From contig NZ_JAAALN010000002.1 of the NCBI RefSeq assembly GCF_009906795.1, positions 1 to 64,000 of the forward strand: 64,000 nucleotides of DNA, in the 5' to 3' direction. The stretch's first letter is position 1; every line of letters starts with the position of its first letter. Positions 1-8,322 of this stretch are shown here, in pieces. Both the position numbers and the translations under genes were made by a program. This stretch comes from Kineococcus siccus. Its GTDB lineage: Bacteria; Actinomycetota; Actinomycetes; Actinomycetales; Kineococcaceae. The notes beneath the pieces are model-generated. The model saw nothing but the letters and a program-made list of their open reading frames with translations. It was not told the origin of the DNA and made no database searches.

Positions 1-100
1 CGGCGGGCTCCGACGTCACGACACGGCCCGAGAACGAGCAGCCGGTGAGCGCGAGCGCCACGGCGGCCGACAGCAGCGTCCCGCTCGTCGCCCTGCGCAC
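1..100 (-). CDS. Lipoprotein, N-terminal fragment (runs off the window)
   Basis: Only the first 33 codons are inside the window. Read on the minus strand from a GTG at 100 they give an Arg-containing n-region (VRRATSG), a hydrophobic h-region (LLSAAVALAL) and a lipobox LTGC, so Cys23 would be the lipidated residue and the protein would be anchored on the outer face of the membrane. Nothing of the mature domain is visible, so no function can be given. The gene is divergent from the two-component genes that follow, which makes it a candidate target or accessory protein of that system; this is inference from position only. Confidence 0.6.
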   Translation of the reverse strand, partial: MRRATSGTLLSAAVALALTGCSFSGRVVTSEPA

Positions 101-241
101 GCGGCCACCCTACGAGGGCGACCGGCGCCGACCGGCGGCTCCGGCCCGGTGCCGCGTCACGGTCCCGGCACACCTCGCCCGGTCCGGTCACACGCGCCGG
201 CGCCGGTCTCGCGGTGGCGGGCGGGGGAGCATCATGACGAG

Positions 242-946
242 GTGCCGACGATCCTGCTCGCCGACGACGAGTCGGCGATCACCGACAACCTCGCCCCGCT
301 GCTGCGCCGCGCGGGCTACGAGGTGGTCGTGACCTCCGACGGCCGCCAGGCGCTGGACGGGATCCGCGCGCACGCGCCCGACCTCGTGGTGCTCGACGTG
401 ATGATGCCGGGGCTGGACGGCCGGGCCGTCCTGCGCACGCTGCGCGCCGAGCGGCGCAGCACGCCCGTCATCCTCCTGACGCAGGTGGGGGAGTCCAGCG
501 AGCGGGCCATGGCCCTGGAGGAGGGCGCGGACGACTACCTGAACAAGCCGTTCGACCCGCAGGAGCTCATCGCCCGCATCCGCGCGGTGCTGCGGCGCGG
601 CGCCGCCAGCGGGGGTGGGCTCGGGCAGTCGCCGCGGCTGCGCAGCGGGACCGTCGTGCTGGACCGGGTCTCCCAGCGCGTCTCGCGCGACGGCCGCGAC
701 GTCGTGCTCACCCCGCGCGCCACGGCCCTGCTCGCCTACCTCATGACCCACCCCGACGAGGTCATGACCCGGGAGCGGCTGCTGGAGGCGGTGTGGGGGT
801 GGACGTTCCAGACCAGCACGCGCAGCGTCGACACCCGCGTCGCGGAGCTGCGGCGCGAGCTCGAGGTCGACTCGGGCGACCCGCAGCTCATCACGACCGT
901 CCTGGGCACCGGCTACCGGTTCTCCGGCCGCGTCGAGAGCGCCTGA
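242..946 (+). CDS. OmpR/PhoB-family two-component response regulator
   Basis: A 234-residue receiver plus winged-helix DNA-binding regulator. The receiver domain (about residues 1-115) has the acidic pair Asp8/Asp9, the phospho-acceptor Asp52 in LVVLDVMMPGLDG, the switch Thr80 and Lys102 in NKPFD. The C-terminal trans_reg_C domain (about 135-232) ends with the typical wing sequence TVLGTGYRF. A longer frame opens at 149, but homology starts at VPTILLADDES, so the GTG at 242 is preferred; a purine-rich GGGGGAG lies 12 bases upstream. The stop codon is one base from the start of the histidine kinase gene, so the two are surely co-transcribed. The signal sensed is unknown. Confidence 0.93.
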   Translation: MPTILLADDESAITDNLAPLLRRAGYEVVVTSDGRQALDGIRAHAPDLVVLDVMMPGLDGRAVLRTLRAERRSTPVILLTQVGESSERAMALEEGADDYLNKPFDPQELIARIRAVLRRGAASGGGLGQSPRLRSGTVVLDRVSQRVSRDGRDVVLTPRATALLAYLMTHPDEVMTRERLLEAVWGWTFQTSTRSVDTRVAELRRELEVDSGDPQLITTVLGTGYRFSGRVESA

Positions 947-947
947 G

Positions 948-1904
948 GTGCGCGGGCGCGCGGCCCGCCGGGTCCTGCGCGGGCTGCCGCCGCTGCTCCC
1001 GGTCCTGGCCGGGGTGCTGCTGTGGGGGCTGTGGCGCGCGGGTGAGCTGCCCGGTGGTGCGAGCCGCGTCGGCGCGGAGGTCACCGCGCGCCCGGGGGAC
1101 TGGGTGCTCGCGGCGGGCGCCCTCGCGACGGTCGTGCTCCTGCTCGGGGCGCTGCGCCGGCGCCGCGCCCGGGTGGCGCGCGAGCGTGCGCTGCGAGCGG
1201 TCGCCGCGCAGGGCGCGGGGGACCGGCAGCGCCTGGTCGGGCGCCTGGACCACGAGCTGAAGAACCCGCTGACCGCCATCCGCCTCGCGCTGGCCAACCT
1301 GGCCGCCGACGACCCCCGCCCGCAGCAGGCCGCCGGCCTGCGCAGCATCGAGGAGCAGGTCCTCCGGCTGAGCCGGCTCACCACCGACCTGCGGAAGATC
1401 GCCGACGTCGAGACCAGCCGCCTGGACACCACCGACGTCGACGTCACGGCCCTGCTCGAGGAGGCGCTCGAGGTCGTCGGGGAGCAACCCCGCGCGGCCG
1501 GGCGCACGCTGCGCCTGGACGCGCCCCGCGCCCCGTGGCCGCTGCCGCGCGTGCAGGGCGACGCCGACCTGCTGGTGCTGGCCTTCGTCAACCTCGTCGA
1601 CAACGCCGTGAAGTACACCGCCGACGGCGCGACCGTGGAGGTGCGCGCGCGCGAGAGCGGGCCCGACGTCCTCGTCGAGGTCGCCGACACCGGTCACGGC
1701 ATCAGCGCCGACGACCTGCCGCACGTCTGGGAGGAGCTGTTCCGCAGCCAGCAGGCGCGCGCCGTCCCGGGCAGCGGTCTCGGCCTGCCGTTCGTGCGCG
1801 CCGTCGTGCACCGCCACGGCGGGTCCGTGACCGCGGACAGCCGGGAGGGTGAGGGCACGGTCGTGCGCGTCGTGCTGCCCGTGCGGCAACCCGCCGAGGC
1901 GTGA
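948..1904 (+). CDS. Membrane sensor histidine kinase, partner of the upstream regulator
   Basis: A 318-residue HisKA/HATPase kinase. Two hydrophobic segments (about 13-31 and 50-69) flank an extracytoplasmic loop of only about 20 residues, too short for a normal sensory domain, and no HAMP linker is visible. The H-box is DHELKNPLTA with His102 as phosphorylation site. The ATP lid has the N-box LVNLVDNAVKYT (Asn219), the G1 box DTGHG (247-251) and the G2 box GSGLGL (275-280). The short loop suggests that the signal is sensed within the membrane or through a partner such as the divergent lipoprotein; that is inference. It forms an operon with the response regulator. Confidence 0.92.
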   Translation: MRGRAARRVLRGLPPLLPVLAGVLLWGLWRAGELPGGASRVGAEVTARPGDWVLAAGALATVVLLLGALRRRRARVARERALRAVAAQGAGDRQRLVGRLDHELKNPLTAIRLALANLAADDPRPQQAAGLRSIEEQVLRLSRLTTDLRKIADVETSRLDTTDVDVTALLEEALEVVGEQPRAAGRTLRLDAPRAPWPLPRVQGDADLLVLAFVNLVDNAVKYTADGATVEVRARESGPDVLVEVADTGHGISADDLPHVWEELFRSQQARAVPGSGLGLPFVRAVVHRHGGSVTADSREGEGTVVRVVLPVRQPAEA

Positions 1905-1925
1905 GCGTCAGGAGTTCCCGGGCGG

Positions 1926-2867
1926 TCAGAAGTACCAGGGGAACGGGCTCCAGTCCGGGTCCCGCTTCTCCAGGAACGCGTCGCGGCCCTCGACGGCCTC
2001 GTCGGTCATGTACGCCAGTCGCGTCGCCTCGCCCGCGAAGACCTGCTGCCCCACGAGGCCGTCGTCGAGGGCGTTGAACGCGAACTTCAGCATCCGCTGC
2101 GCCGTCGGGGACTTGCCGTTGATCTCCGCGGCCCACTGCAGCGCCACGGCTTCCAGCTCCGCGTGGGGGACGACCTCGTTGACCATGCCCATGGCGTGCG
2201 CCTGCTCCGCGGTGTACGGCCGGCCCAGGAAGAAGATCTCCCGCGCGAACTTCTGGCCCACCTGCCGCGCGAGGTAGGCGGAGCCGAAACCCCCGTCGAA
2301 GGACCCGACGTCGGCGTCGGTCTGCTTGAACCGGGCGTGCTCGGCGCTCGCCAGCGTCAGGTCGGCGACGACGTGCAGGCTGTGCCCGCCGCCCGCGGCC
2401 CAGCCGCCGACGACGGCCACGACGACCTTCGGCATCATCCGGATCAGCCGCTGCACCTCGAGGACGTGCAACCGCCCGCCCTCGGCCTTCGCGCGCGCCG
2501 CGTCGACCGTGTCGGCGGTCTCGCCCTCGGCGTACTGGTAGCCCGAGCGGCCGCGGATGCGCTGGTCCCCACCAGAGCAGAACGCCCAGCCGCCGTCCTT
2601 CGGGCTCGGCCCGTTGCCGGTGAGCAGGACGCAGCCGACGTCGGGCGTGCGGCGGGCGTGGTCCAGCGTCCGGGCCAGCTCGTCGACGGTGCCGGGGCGG
2701 AACGCGTTGCGCACCTCGGGGCGGTCGAAGGCGATGCGCACCGTGCCGCGCTCGGGGCCCGGGCGCACGCAGCGGTGGTAGGTGACGTCGGTGAGGTCCT
2801 CGAACCCGGGCACCTCCGCCCACGCCGTCGCGTCGAAGGTCTCGCTGACACCGGGGAGGGCGGACAC
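1926..2867 (-). CDS. menB: 1,4-dihydroxy-2-naphthoyl-CoA synthase (MenB)
   Basis: A crotonase-fold enzyme that cyclises o-succinylbenzoyl-CoA to DHNA-CoA in menaquinone synthesis. Diagnostic MenB blocks are all present: WAFCSGGDQRIRGRSGYQY (about 94-112), the oxyanion segment GGWAAGGGHSLH, TDADVGSFDGGFGSAYLARQVGQKFARE with the catalytic Asp, and the C-terminal SPFPWYF. The frame is open upstream to a TTG at 2960, but homology begins near FDATAWAEVPGFEDLTD, so I place the start at the GTG at 2867. No good Shine-Dalgarno is visible there, so the exact start is uncertain. It is divergent from menC across a region with paired inverted sites. Confidence 0.93.
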   Translation of the reverse strand: MSALPGVSETFDATAWAEVPGFEDLTDVTYHRCVRPGPERGTVRIAFDRPEVRNAFRPGTVDELARTLDHARRTPDVGCVLLTGNGPSPKDGGWAFCSGGDQRIRGRSGYQYAEGETADTVDAARAKAEGGRLHVLEVQRLIRMMPKVVVAVVGGWAAGGGHSLHVVADLTLASAEHARFKQTDADVGSFDGGFGSAYLARQVGQKFAREIFFLGRPYTAEQAHAMGMVNEVVPHAELEAVALQWAAEINGKSPTAQRMLKFAFNALDDGLVGQQVFAGEATRLAYMTDEAVEGRDAFLEKRDPDWSPFPWYF

Positions 2868-2901
2868 GTCGTCGAACGGTAGGGCATGGGTGCGGGAAGT
2901 C

Positions 2902-2913
2902 CCCCGATCGGGG
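2902..2913. promoter_or_regulatory. Perfect 12-bp GC palindrome in the menB leader
   Basis: CCCCGATCGGGG is a perfect dyad about 35 bp upstream of the menB start and next to the left copy of the 17-bp inverted site. It may be an operator half of the same regulatory region, or simply a chance palindrome in GC-rich DNA. No matching regulator is known to me. Confidence 0.3.
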
Positions 2914-2915
2914 CG

Positions 2916-2932
2916 GGCTGACAGTTGCGCTG
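2916..2932 (-). promoter_or_regulatory. Left copy of a 17-bp inverted site between menB and menC
   Basis: Read in the menB direction this is CAGCGCAACTGTCAGCC. The same 17-mer, with one change (CAGCGGAACTGTCAGCC), lies at 2983-2999 in the menC direction. Each gene therefore has the motif in the same orientation relative to its own transcription, 48 bp from the chosen menB start and 28 bp from the menC start. The CTGTCA core could serve as a -35 element. Pairing and symmetry suggest a shared promoter or operator for the divergent men genes. Confidence 0.5.
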
Positions 2933-2982
2933 CACCGAAAGCCCCAGGAGGGCCACGCAACCGCCTGACCGCGGCTCCGGGA

Positions 2983-2999
2983 CAGCGGAACTGTCAGCC
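2983..2999 (+). promoter_or_regulatory. Right copy of the 17-bp inverted site, in front of menC
   Basis: CAGCGGAACTGTCAGCC, matching the left copy in 16 of 17 positions on the opposite strand, with 50 bp between the two. A GAGACT hexamer at 3016-3021 lies seven bases upstream of the menC GTG and could be the -10 of a leaderless transcript, with CTGTCA as a poor -35 at 19 bp spacing. Confidence 0.5.
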
Positions 3000-3027
3000 T
3001 CCGCGCAGCGCGGGCGAGACTGGTCCC

Positions 3028-4029
3028 GTGGACACGACCCCGGAGCAGCCGCCGCCGCTCGCGGACCTGCTGGCCGCCGCGCACGTCGTGCGCCTGCCGC
3101 TGCGCACGCGCTTCCGCGGCATCACCGAGCGCGAGGCGCTCCTGCTGCACGGGCCCGCGGGCTGGGGGGAGTTCTCCCCGTTCCTGGAGTACGGCCCCGC
3201 GGAGTCCTCGCGCTGGCTGGCCGCCGCGGTCGAGGCCGCGTGGGTGGGATGGCCTGCGGCGCAGCGCGGCAGCGTCGAGGTCAACGCGACCGTCCCCGCC
3301 GTCCCCGCCACCGCGGTGGCGGACGTGCTCGCGACCTTCCCCGGTTGCCGCACCGCGAAGGTGAAGGTGGCCGAACCCGGGCAGGGGCTCGCCGACGACC
3401 TCGACCGGGTCCGCGCCGTGCGCGAGGTGCTGGGGCCGCAGGGGCGCGTGCGCGTCGACGCGAACACCCTGTGGAGCGTCGACGAGGCCGAGCGGGCCCT
3501 GAGCGAGCTGGCCGTCGTGGGGCTCGAGTACGCCGAGCAGCCCTGCCGGACGCTGGAGGAGATGGCCGAGGTGCGCCGCCGCCTCGCGCGCGCGGGGACC
3601 CCCGTCCTGCTCGCCGCCGACGAGAGCATCCGCAAGGCCGAGGACCCGCTGCGGGTGGCGGGCCTGGAGGCCGCGGACGTCGTCGTCGTCAAGGTCGCGC
3701 CGCTGTCGGGGGTGCGGGCGGCGCTGGACGTCGTCGCGGCCTGCGGGCTCCCGGCCGTCGTCTCCAGCGCGCTCGACACCTCGGTCGGGCTCGCGGGCGG
3801 GCTCGCGCTGGCCGCCGCCCTGCCGGCGCTGCCGTTCGCGTGCGGGCTCGGCACGGCGGCGCTGCTGGCCGCCGACGTGCGCGCCGACCCGCTCCTGCCC
3901 GTGGACGGCGCGATCGCGGTCGGGCCGGCGCACGCCGACGCCGACCTCCTGGCGCGCCACCGGGCCCCCGCCGCGCGCGAGCGCTGGTGGCGCGAGCGGC
4001 TGGCCGCGGCCTACGCCGAGCTCGCCTGA
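3028..4029 (+). CDS. menC: o-Succinylbenzoate synthase (MenC)
   Basis: A 333-residue enolase-superfamily enzyme that dehydrates SHCHC to o-succinylbenzoate. The barrel carries the KxK pair Lys111/Lys113, metal ligands Asp144 (RVDANTLW), Glu170 (EYAEQP) and Asp198 (AADES), and the second catalytic Lys222 (VVVKVAP). The GTG at 3028 is chosen because the upstream open frame covers the divergent promoter region and has no homology. There is no clear ribosome site, consistent with a leaderless start. The 3' end overlaps the end of the convergent hotdog thioesterase gene by 19 bp. Confidence 0.92.
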   Translation: MDTTPEQPPPLADLLAAAHVVRLPLRTRFRGITEREALLLHGPAGWGEFSPFLEYGPAESSRWLAAAVEAAWVGWPAAQRGSVEVNATVPAVPATAVADVLATFPGCRTAKVKVAEPGQGLADDLDRVRAVREVLGPQGRVRVDANTLWSVDEAERALSELAVVGLEYAEQPCRTLEEMAEVRRRLARAGTPVLLAADESIRKAEDPLRVAGLEAADVVVVKVAPLSGVRAALDVVAACGLPAVVSSALDTSVGLAGGLALAAALPALPFACGLGTAALLAADVRADPLLPVDGAIAVGPAHADADLLARHRAPAARERWWRERLAAAYAELA

Positions 4030-4466
4030 GGCCCCGCCCCGGCGCCCGGCGGCAGCGGCCGCACGAGGTTGGTGATGCGCGCGGTGCAGACCCGCCGGCC
4101 GGCCTCGTCGGTGATGACGACCTCGTGGCTGCACAGGGTGCGGCCCAGCGTGATCGCGGTGGCGGTGCCGGTGACGACCCCCGACGTGACGGCGCGGTGG
4201 TGGGTGGCGTTGATGTCGGTGCCGACCACCTGGGCGTCGGGCCAGACGTGCAGCATCGAGCCCAGCGAGCCGAGCGTCTCGGCGAGCACGCAGCTCGCGC
4301 CCCCGTGCAGCAGGCCCATGACCTGCGTGTTGCCCTCCACCGGCATGGTCGCGACCATCCGCTGCGGCGACGCCTCCACGACGACGATGCCCATCCGCTC
4401 GATGAGCGTGCCGCGGCTGCGCCGGAGCACGTCGTCGAGGAGGGACGGGGGAGTGACATCGCTCAC
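4011..4466 (-). CDS. menI: Hotdog-fold thioesterase, probable DHNA-CoA thioesterase (MenI-like)
   Basis: A 151-residue PaaI/YdiI-type single hotdog protein. The helix signature [16 protein letters not shown] gives His54, Gly55, Glu63 and Ser67, and Gln48 precedes it; these positions coincide with the active-site residues I recall for E. coli MenI (YdiI). It sits between menC and menD on the opposite strand, exactly where an enzyme releasing DHNA from DHNA-CoA is needed. The PaaI family is broad, so the substrate is inferred from context and residues. The start GTG at 4466 lacks a strong Shine-Dalgarno. A phenylacetyl-CoA-type or general acyl-CoA thioesterase is the alternative. Confidence 0.75.
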   Translation of the reverse strand: MSDVTPPSLLDDVLRRSRGTLIERMGIVVVEASPQRMVATMPVEGNTQVMGLLHGGASCVLAETLGSLGSMLHVWPDAQVVGTDINATHHRAVTSGVVTGTATAITLGRTLCSHEVVITDEAGRRVCTARITNLVRPLPPGAGAGPQASSA

Positions 4467-4529
4467 CCGGGGGAGGGTGCCACACGATCGGGGAGGGCAC
4501 CGGCACCCCGGCGGGGGGAAGATCTGGGG

Positions 4530-6251
4530 GTGAACCCCTCGACCGCGCTGGCGACGGTCCTCGTCGACGCGCTGGTCCGCCTCGGACTGCGCCACCTCGT
4601 CCTCAGCCCCGGCTCGCGCAGCGCGCCGCTCGCCTACGCCGCCGCGGCCGCCGACGCCGCGGGCCGGCTGCAGCTGCACGTCCGCATCGACGAGCGCAGC
4701 GCCGGCTTCCTCGCCCTGGGCCTCGCCCGCGGGGGCGGTTCCCCCGCCGACGCGGGCCTCGTGGCCGTCGTCACCACGAGCGGGACGGCCGTCGCGAACC
4801 TGCACCCCGCCGTCCTCGAGGCCCACCACGCGGGCGTGCCGCTCATCGTCCTGTCCGCCGACCGGCCGCACGAGCTGCGCGGGTCCGGCGCGAGCCAGAC
4901 CGCCGACGCGCAGGCGCGGATGTTCCTGCCCTCGGTGCGCTTCTCCGCCGACGTGCCGGCGCCCTCGGACCCGTGGCGGCAGGCGCCGGGCTGGCGCTCG
5001 ACGGCCTCGCGCGCCGTCGCCGCCGCCCGCGGCCTGCGCGGGGGGACCCCGGGGCCCGTGCACCTCGACGTCGGCTTCGCCGACCCGCTCGTGCCGGGCG
5101 CCGACGACGTCGCCCTCACGGGCGAGACGGGCCTGACCCGCGTGGCCCTGCCCGAGGCGCCCCGCCCCGTCGTGCTGCCCCGCGGGCCTCGCACCCTGGT
5201 GCTCGCGGGCGACACCCCGGACCCGGCGGTGGGTGTGGCCGCGCGGGCGCTCGCGGAGCGCGCGGGCTGGCCCCTGCTGGCCGAACCCTCCTCGGGCGCG
5301 CGCGGCGGGCCGCAGGCCATCGGCCCCTACCGGCTGCTGCTCGACGCGGTCGACGAGGAGGGCCCGCTCGGCGCGGCCGTCCAGCGCGTCGTCGTGCACG
5401 GGCACCCGACCCTCTCGCGGCCCGTGACCCGGCTGCTGGCGCGCGACGACGTCGACATCGTCGTCGTCAGCCCCGGCGGCACGTGGGCCGACGCGGGCTT
5501 CCGCGCCGCGGCCGTGGTGCCGGCCGCCACCGTCGAGGAGCCGCCGGCCACGGGCGAGCACGCCTGGGCCGCGCGCTGGCAGCAGGCCGGCAAGCGCGCC
5601 ACGGCCGCCGTCGACGCCGTGCTGGACGCGGAGGCGGCGCAGGGCCGGCTCAGCGGCCCGTGGATCGCCCGGGCCACGAGCGCCGCGTGCGCGGCCGACG
5701 GGGCGGCCCTCGTCGTCGCCGCCAGCAACGCCGTGCGCGACGTCGACCTGGCGGCGTTCCCCGACGGCGTCACGGCCGTCTCCAACCGCGGGCTCGCGGG
5801 CATCGACGGGACGGTGTCCACCGCCTCGGGCGTGGCCCTCGCGCGCACCGACCGCGGCGAGGCCGGCGCGCGCGTCCTCATCGGGGACCTGGCGTTCCTG
5901 CACGACGCCGGCGCCCTCGTGCTGGGCCCGGCCGAACCCCGCCCGGACCTCACCGTCGTGCTCGTCGACGACGACGGCGGCGGCATCTTCGAGACCCTCG
6001 AGCACGCCGGGGCCGTCGACCGCGCGGTGTTCGAGCGGGTGGTCGCGACCCCGCACGGCACCGACGTCGCGGCGCTCGCCGCGGCGCACCACGTGCCGCA
6101 CGTGCTGGCGCGCACGCCCGCGGAGTTCCTGGCCGCGGTCACGCCCGCGCCGTCCGGGCTGCGCGTCGTCCAGGTGCGCGTCGAGCGCGCCGCGGTCCGG
6201 CCACGCCTCGAGGCGATCACCGCGGCGGTCCGGGAGAGGATGGCCGAGTGA
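4530..6251 (+). CDS. menD: SEPHCHC synthase (MenD)
   Basis: A 573-residue thiamine-diphosphate enzyme that joins 2-oxoglutarate to isochorismate, the first committed step to menaquinone. The N-terminal block [12 protein letters not shown] and Glu55 in RIDERSAGF (the glutamate that activates ThDP) are present. The C-terminal ThDP/Mg site is at about 451-480 ([13 protein letters not shown], then [11 protein letters not shown]). The start is the GTG at 4530 behind GGGGGGAAG; the much longer upstream frame only shadows menC. The stop overlaps the menG start (GTGA), which implies translational coupling. Confidence 0.95.
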   Translation: MNPSTALATVLVDALVRLGLRHLVLSPGSRSAPLAYAAAAADAAGRLQLHVRIDERSAGFLALGLARGGGSPADAGLVAVVTTSGTAVANLHPAVLEAHHAGVPLIVLSADRPHELRGSGASQTADAQARMFLPSVRFSADVPAPSDPWRQAPGWRSTASRAVAAARGLRGGTPGPVHLDVGFADPLVPGADDVALTGETGLTRVALPEAPRPVVLPRGPRTLVLAGDTPDPAVGVAARALAERAGWPLLAEPSSGARGGPQAIGPYRLLLDAVDEEGPLGAAVQRVVVHGHPTLSRPVTRLLARDDVDIVVVSPGGTWADAGFRAAAVVPAATVEEPPATGEHAWAARWQQAGKRATAAVDAVLDAEAAQGRLSGPWIARATSAACAADGAALVVAASNAVRDVDLAAFPDGVTAVSNRGLAGIDGTVSTASGVALARTDRGEAGARVLIGDLAFLHDAGALVLGPAEPRPDLTVVLVDDDGGGIFETLEHAGAVDRAVFERVVATPHGTDVAALAAAHHVPHVLARTPAEFLAAVTPAPSGLRVVQVRVERAAVRPRLEAITAAVRERMAE

Positions 6252-6967
6252 GCACCCCCGCGCGCGAGACCGCCGACCTGACGAAGAAGCCGCACGAGGT
6301 GTCGGCGATGTTCGACGGCGTCGCCGAGCGCTACGACGTGACGAACGACCTGCTGTCCGCGGGCCAGGACCGGTGGTGGCGCCGGGCGGTCGTGCGGGCC
6401 GTCGACGCGCGCCCGGGGGAGCGGGTCCTCGACCTCGCCGCGGGCACCGGGACGTCGAGCGAGCCCTTCGCCGACCGCGGTGTGCTCACCGTCCCGTGTG
6501 ACTTCTCTCTCGGCATGGTCCGCACGGGCAAGCGCCGGCGCCCCGACCTGGGCTTCGTGGCGGGCGACGCGACCCGCCTGCCGTTCGCCGACGGGGTGTT
6601 CGACGCGGTGACGATCAGCTTCGGCCTGCGCAACGTGGTGGACGTCGACGCGGCCCTGCGCGAGATGGCGCGGGTCGTCCGCCCGGGGGGCCGGCTGGTC
6701 GTCGCCGAGTTCTCTACCCCCCCGAACACGTTGCTGCACAAGGGCTACCGCTTCTACCTGCACCGCGTGCTGCCGCGCGTCGCCGCGCTCGTCAGCTCGC
6801 ACAGCGACGCGTACACGTACCTGACGCGCTCGATCGACGCGTGGCCCGACCAGCGCACGCTCGCCGCGAGGATCGGCGCCGCGGGCTGGGCCGACGTCGC
6901 GTGGCGCGACCTGTCGGGCGGGATCGTCGCGCTGCACCGGGGCGTGCGGATCGGCCCGACGAACTAG
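6248..6967 (+). CDS. menG: Demethylmenaquinone methyltransferase (MenG/UbiE)
   Basis: A 239-residue SAM-dependent class I methyltransferase catalysing the last ring step, demethylmenaquinone to menaquinone. The family blocks are visible: [28 protein letters not shown] (18-45), the SAM loop [11 protein letters not shown] (60-70), [24 protein letters not shown] and [14 protein letters not shown]. The GTG start overlaps the menD stop by four bases. The stop TAG at 6965-6967 lies within a TAGACT hexamer that may be the -10 of the next promoter. Confidence 0.95.
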   Translation: MSTPARETADLTKKPHEVSAMFDGVAERYDVTNDLLSAGQDRWWRRAVVRAVDARPGERVLDLAAGTGTSSEPFADRGVLTVPCDFSLGMVRTGKRRRPDLGFVAGDATRLPFADGVFDAVTISFGLRNVVDVDAALREMARVVRPGGRLVVAEFSTPPNTLLHKGYRFYLHRVLPRVAALVSSHSDAYTYLTRSIDAWPDQRTLAARIGAAGWADVAWRDLSGGIVALHRGVRIGPTN

Positions 6968-6980
6968 ACTGGCGAGTACT

Positions 6981-6998
6981 TCGTGAAAGCGTTCACGA
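6981..6998. promoter_or_regulatory. Rex-like operator upstream of the MenJ-like gene
   Basis: TCGTGAAAGCGTTCACGA is a perfect dyad (7-bp arms, 4-bp centre). It matches the general Rex operator form TTGTGAA-N4-TTCACAA except for C/G at the second and penultimate positions, and it resembles the TGTGAACGCGTTCACA form I recall from Streptomyces. It begins 11 bp after a TAGACT hexamer (6965-6970), so it would overlie the transcription start, a usual repressor position. Rex senses NADH/NAD+. No rex gene is in this window. Confidence 0.65.
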
Positions 6999-7023
6999 TC
7001 TCCCCGAGCAGCGGAGGACGAGG

Positions 7024-8322
7024 GTGCACGAGCCACACGTCGAGGCCGATGTCGTGGTCGTCGGTGCCGGGCCCGCGGGCTCCACGGCGGCCCGCTACCT
7101 CGCTGCCGGTGGGCGCCGCGTCGTCGTGCTGGAGAAGGCCGCGTTCCCGCGCGAGAAGGTGTGCGGCGACGGGCTGACGCCCCGCGCCGTCCGCGAGCTC
7201 GAGCTCATGGGCCTGCCCACGCCGCGCGAGGACGGCTGGATGCGCAACCAGGGCCTGCGGATGCTGGGCGGGGGCGTGCGCCTGCAGGTGCCGTGGCCGG
7301 ACCTGGCCGAGTTCCCCGGTCACGGCCTCGTGCACACCCGCTCCCGCTTCGACGAGGCGCTGGCCCGGCACGCCGAGGCCGCGGGCGCGGACCTGCGCGA
7401 GCGCACGTCGGTCTCGGGCCCGGTCCTCGACGAGCGCACCGGCCACGTCGTCGGGGTGCGGGCGCGCCCGGTGGACGAGAAGGGCCGCAAGGCGGGCGAG
7501 GAGACCACCTACCGCGCGCCCGTGGTCGTCGCGGCCGACGGCGTCGGCGGCCGGCTGGCGCTGTCGATGGGCCTCGCCAAGCGCGACGACCGCCCGCTGG
7601 GCATCGCCGTGCGCACCTACTTCCGCAGCCCCCGCCACGACGACGACTGGCTCGAGAGCTGGCTGGAGCTGCGCGACGGCGAGCCGGGCGGCCGCGCCGG
7701 GGGCCTGCTACCCGGGTACGGCTGGGTGTTCGGCGTGGGCGACGGCACGAGCAACGTGGGCCTGGGCATCCTCGACTCCACGGCCGGGGCGGGCGACCTC
7801 GACTACCGGGACCTGCTTCGCCGCTGGCTCGCCGGCATGCCGCCGGAGTGGCGGTTCCGGCCCGAGGACCAGGTCGGGCCGATCCGCGGGGCCGCCCTGC
7901 CGATGGCGTTCAACCGCACCCCGCACTACACCCGCGGGCTCGTCCTCGTGGGCGACAGCGGGGGGATGGTCAACCCGTTCAACGGCGAGGGCATCGCCTA
8001 CGCCATGCAGTCGGCGCGGCTCGCGGCCCAGGCCGTCGACACGGCGCTCGACGCCCCCGACGACCGCGGCCGCGAGCGCGCGCTGCAGGGCTACCCGGCG
8101 GCGGTTCGCGCGGACCTGGGCGGGTACTACACCCTGGGGCGTGTGTTCGTCTCGCTCATCGGCCACCCCGAGGTCATGCGCATCGCCACGCGCTTCGGCC
8201 TGCCGCGGCCCGGGCTGATGAAGCTCGTGGTCAAGCTGCTCGCCAACCTCGCCGACCCGACCTCGCGCGACGCCACGGACCGCGTCGTCGTGGCGCTGCA
8301 GCGTCTGGCCCCGGCGTCGTGA
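7024..8322 (+). CDS. FAD-dependent geranylgeranyl-reductase-family protein (MenJ-like)
   Basis: A 432-residue flavoprotein of the GGR/PHBH fold. The N-terminal dinucleotide site is VVVGAGPAGSTAARYL (11-26), the family motif KVCGDGLTPRAV follows at about 47-58, and the second FAD motif GDSGGMVNPFNGEGIAYAM is at about 309-327. Location directly after menG and before a polyprenyl diphosphate synthase supports a role like mycobacterial MenJ, saturating one isoprene unit of the menaquinone tail. A polar-lipid or carotenoid GGR remains possible. The start GTG at 7024 has GGAGGA about 6 bases upstream. A Rex-like operator lies in its leader. Confidence 0.8.
   Translation: MHEPHVEADVVVVGAGPAGSTAARYLAAGGRRVVVLEKAAFPREKVCGDGLTPRAVRELELMGLPTPREDGWMRNQGLRMLGGGVRLQVPWPDLAEFPGHGLVHTRSRFDEALARHAEAAGADLRERTSVSGPVLDERTGHVVGVRARPVDEKGRKAGEETTYRAPVVVAADGVGGRLALSMGLAKRDDRPLGIAVRTYFRSPRHDDDWLESWLELRDGEPGGRAGGLLPGYGWVFGVGDGTSNVGLGILDSTAGAGDLDYRDLLRRWLAGMPPEWRFRPEDQVGPIRGAALPMAFNRTPHYTRGLVLVGDSGGMVNPFNGEGIAYAMQSARLAAQAVDTALDAPDDRGRERALQGYPAAVRADLGGYYTLGRVFVSLIGHPEVMRIATRFGLPRPGLMKLVVKLLANLADPTSRDATDRVVVALQRLAPAS

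Noticed and set aside
4484-4496. CGATCGGGG near the menI start as a second copy of the menB palindrome
   Set aside because: Only the right half matches and the bases are common in this GC-rich sequence; not enough to call a shared site.
2925-4530. MenD as a 1108-residue fusion beginning inside menC
   Set aside because: The upstream part is menC read in the wrong frame (Arg/Ala-rich). MenD homology begins at the GTG at 4530 behind a ribosome site.
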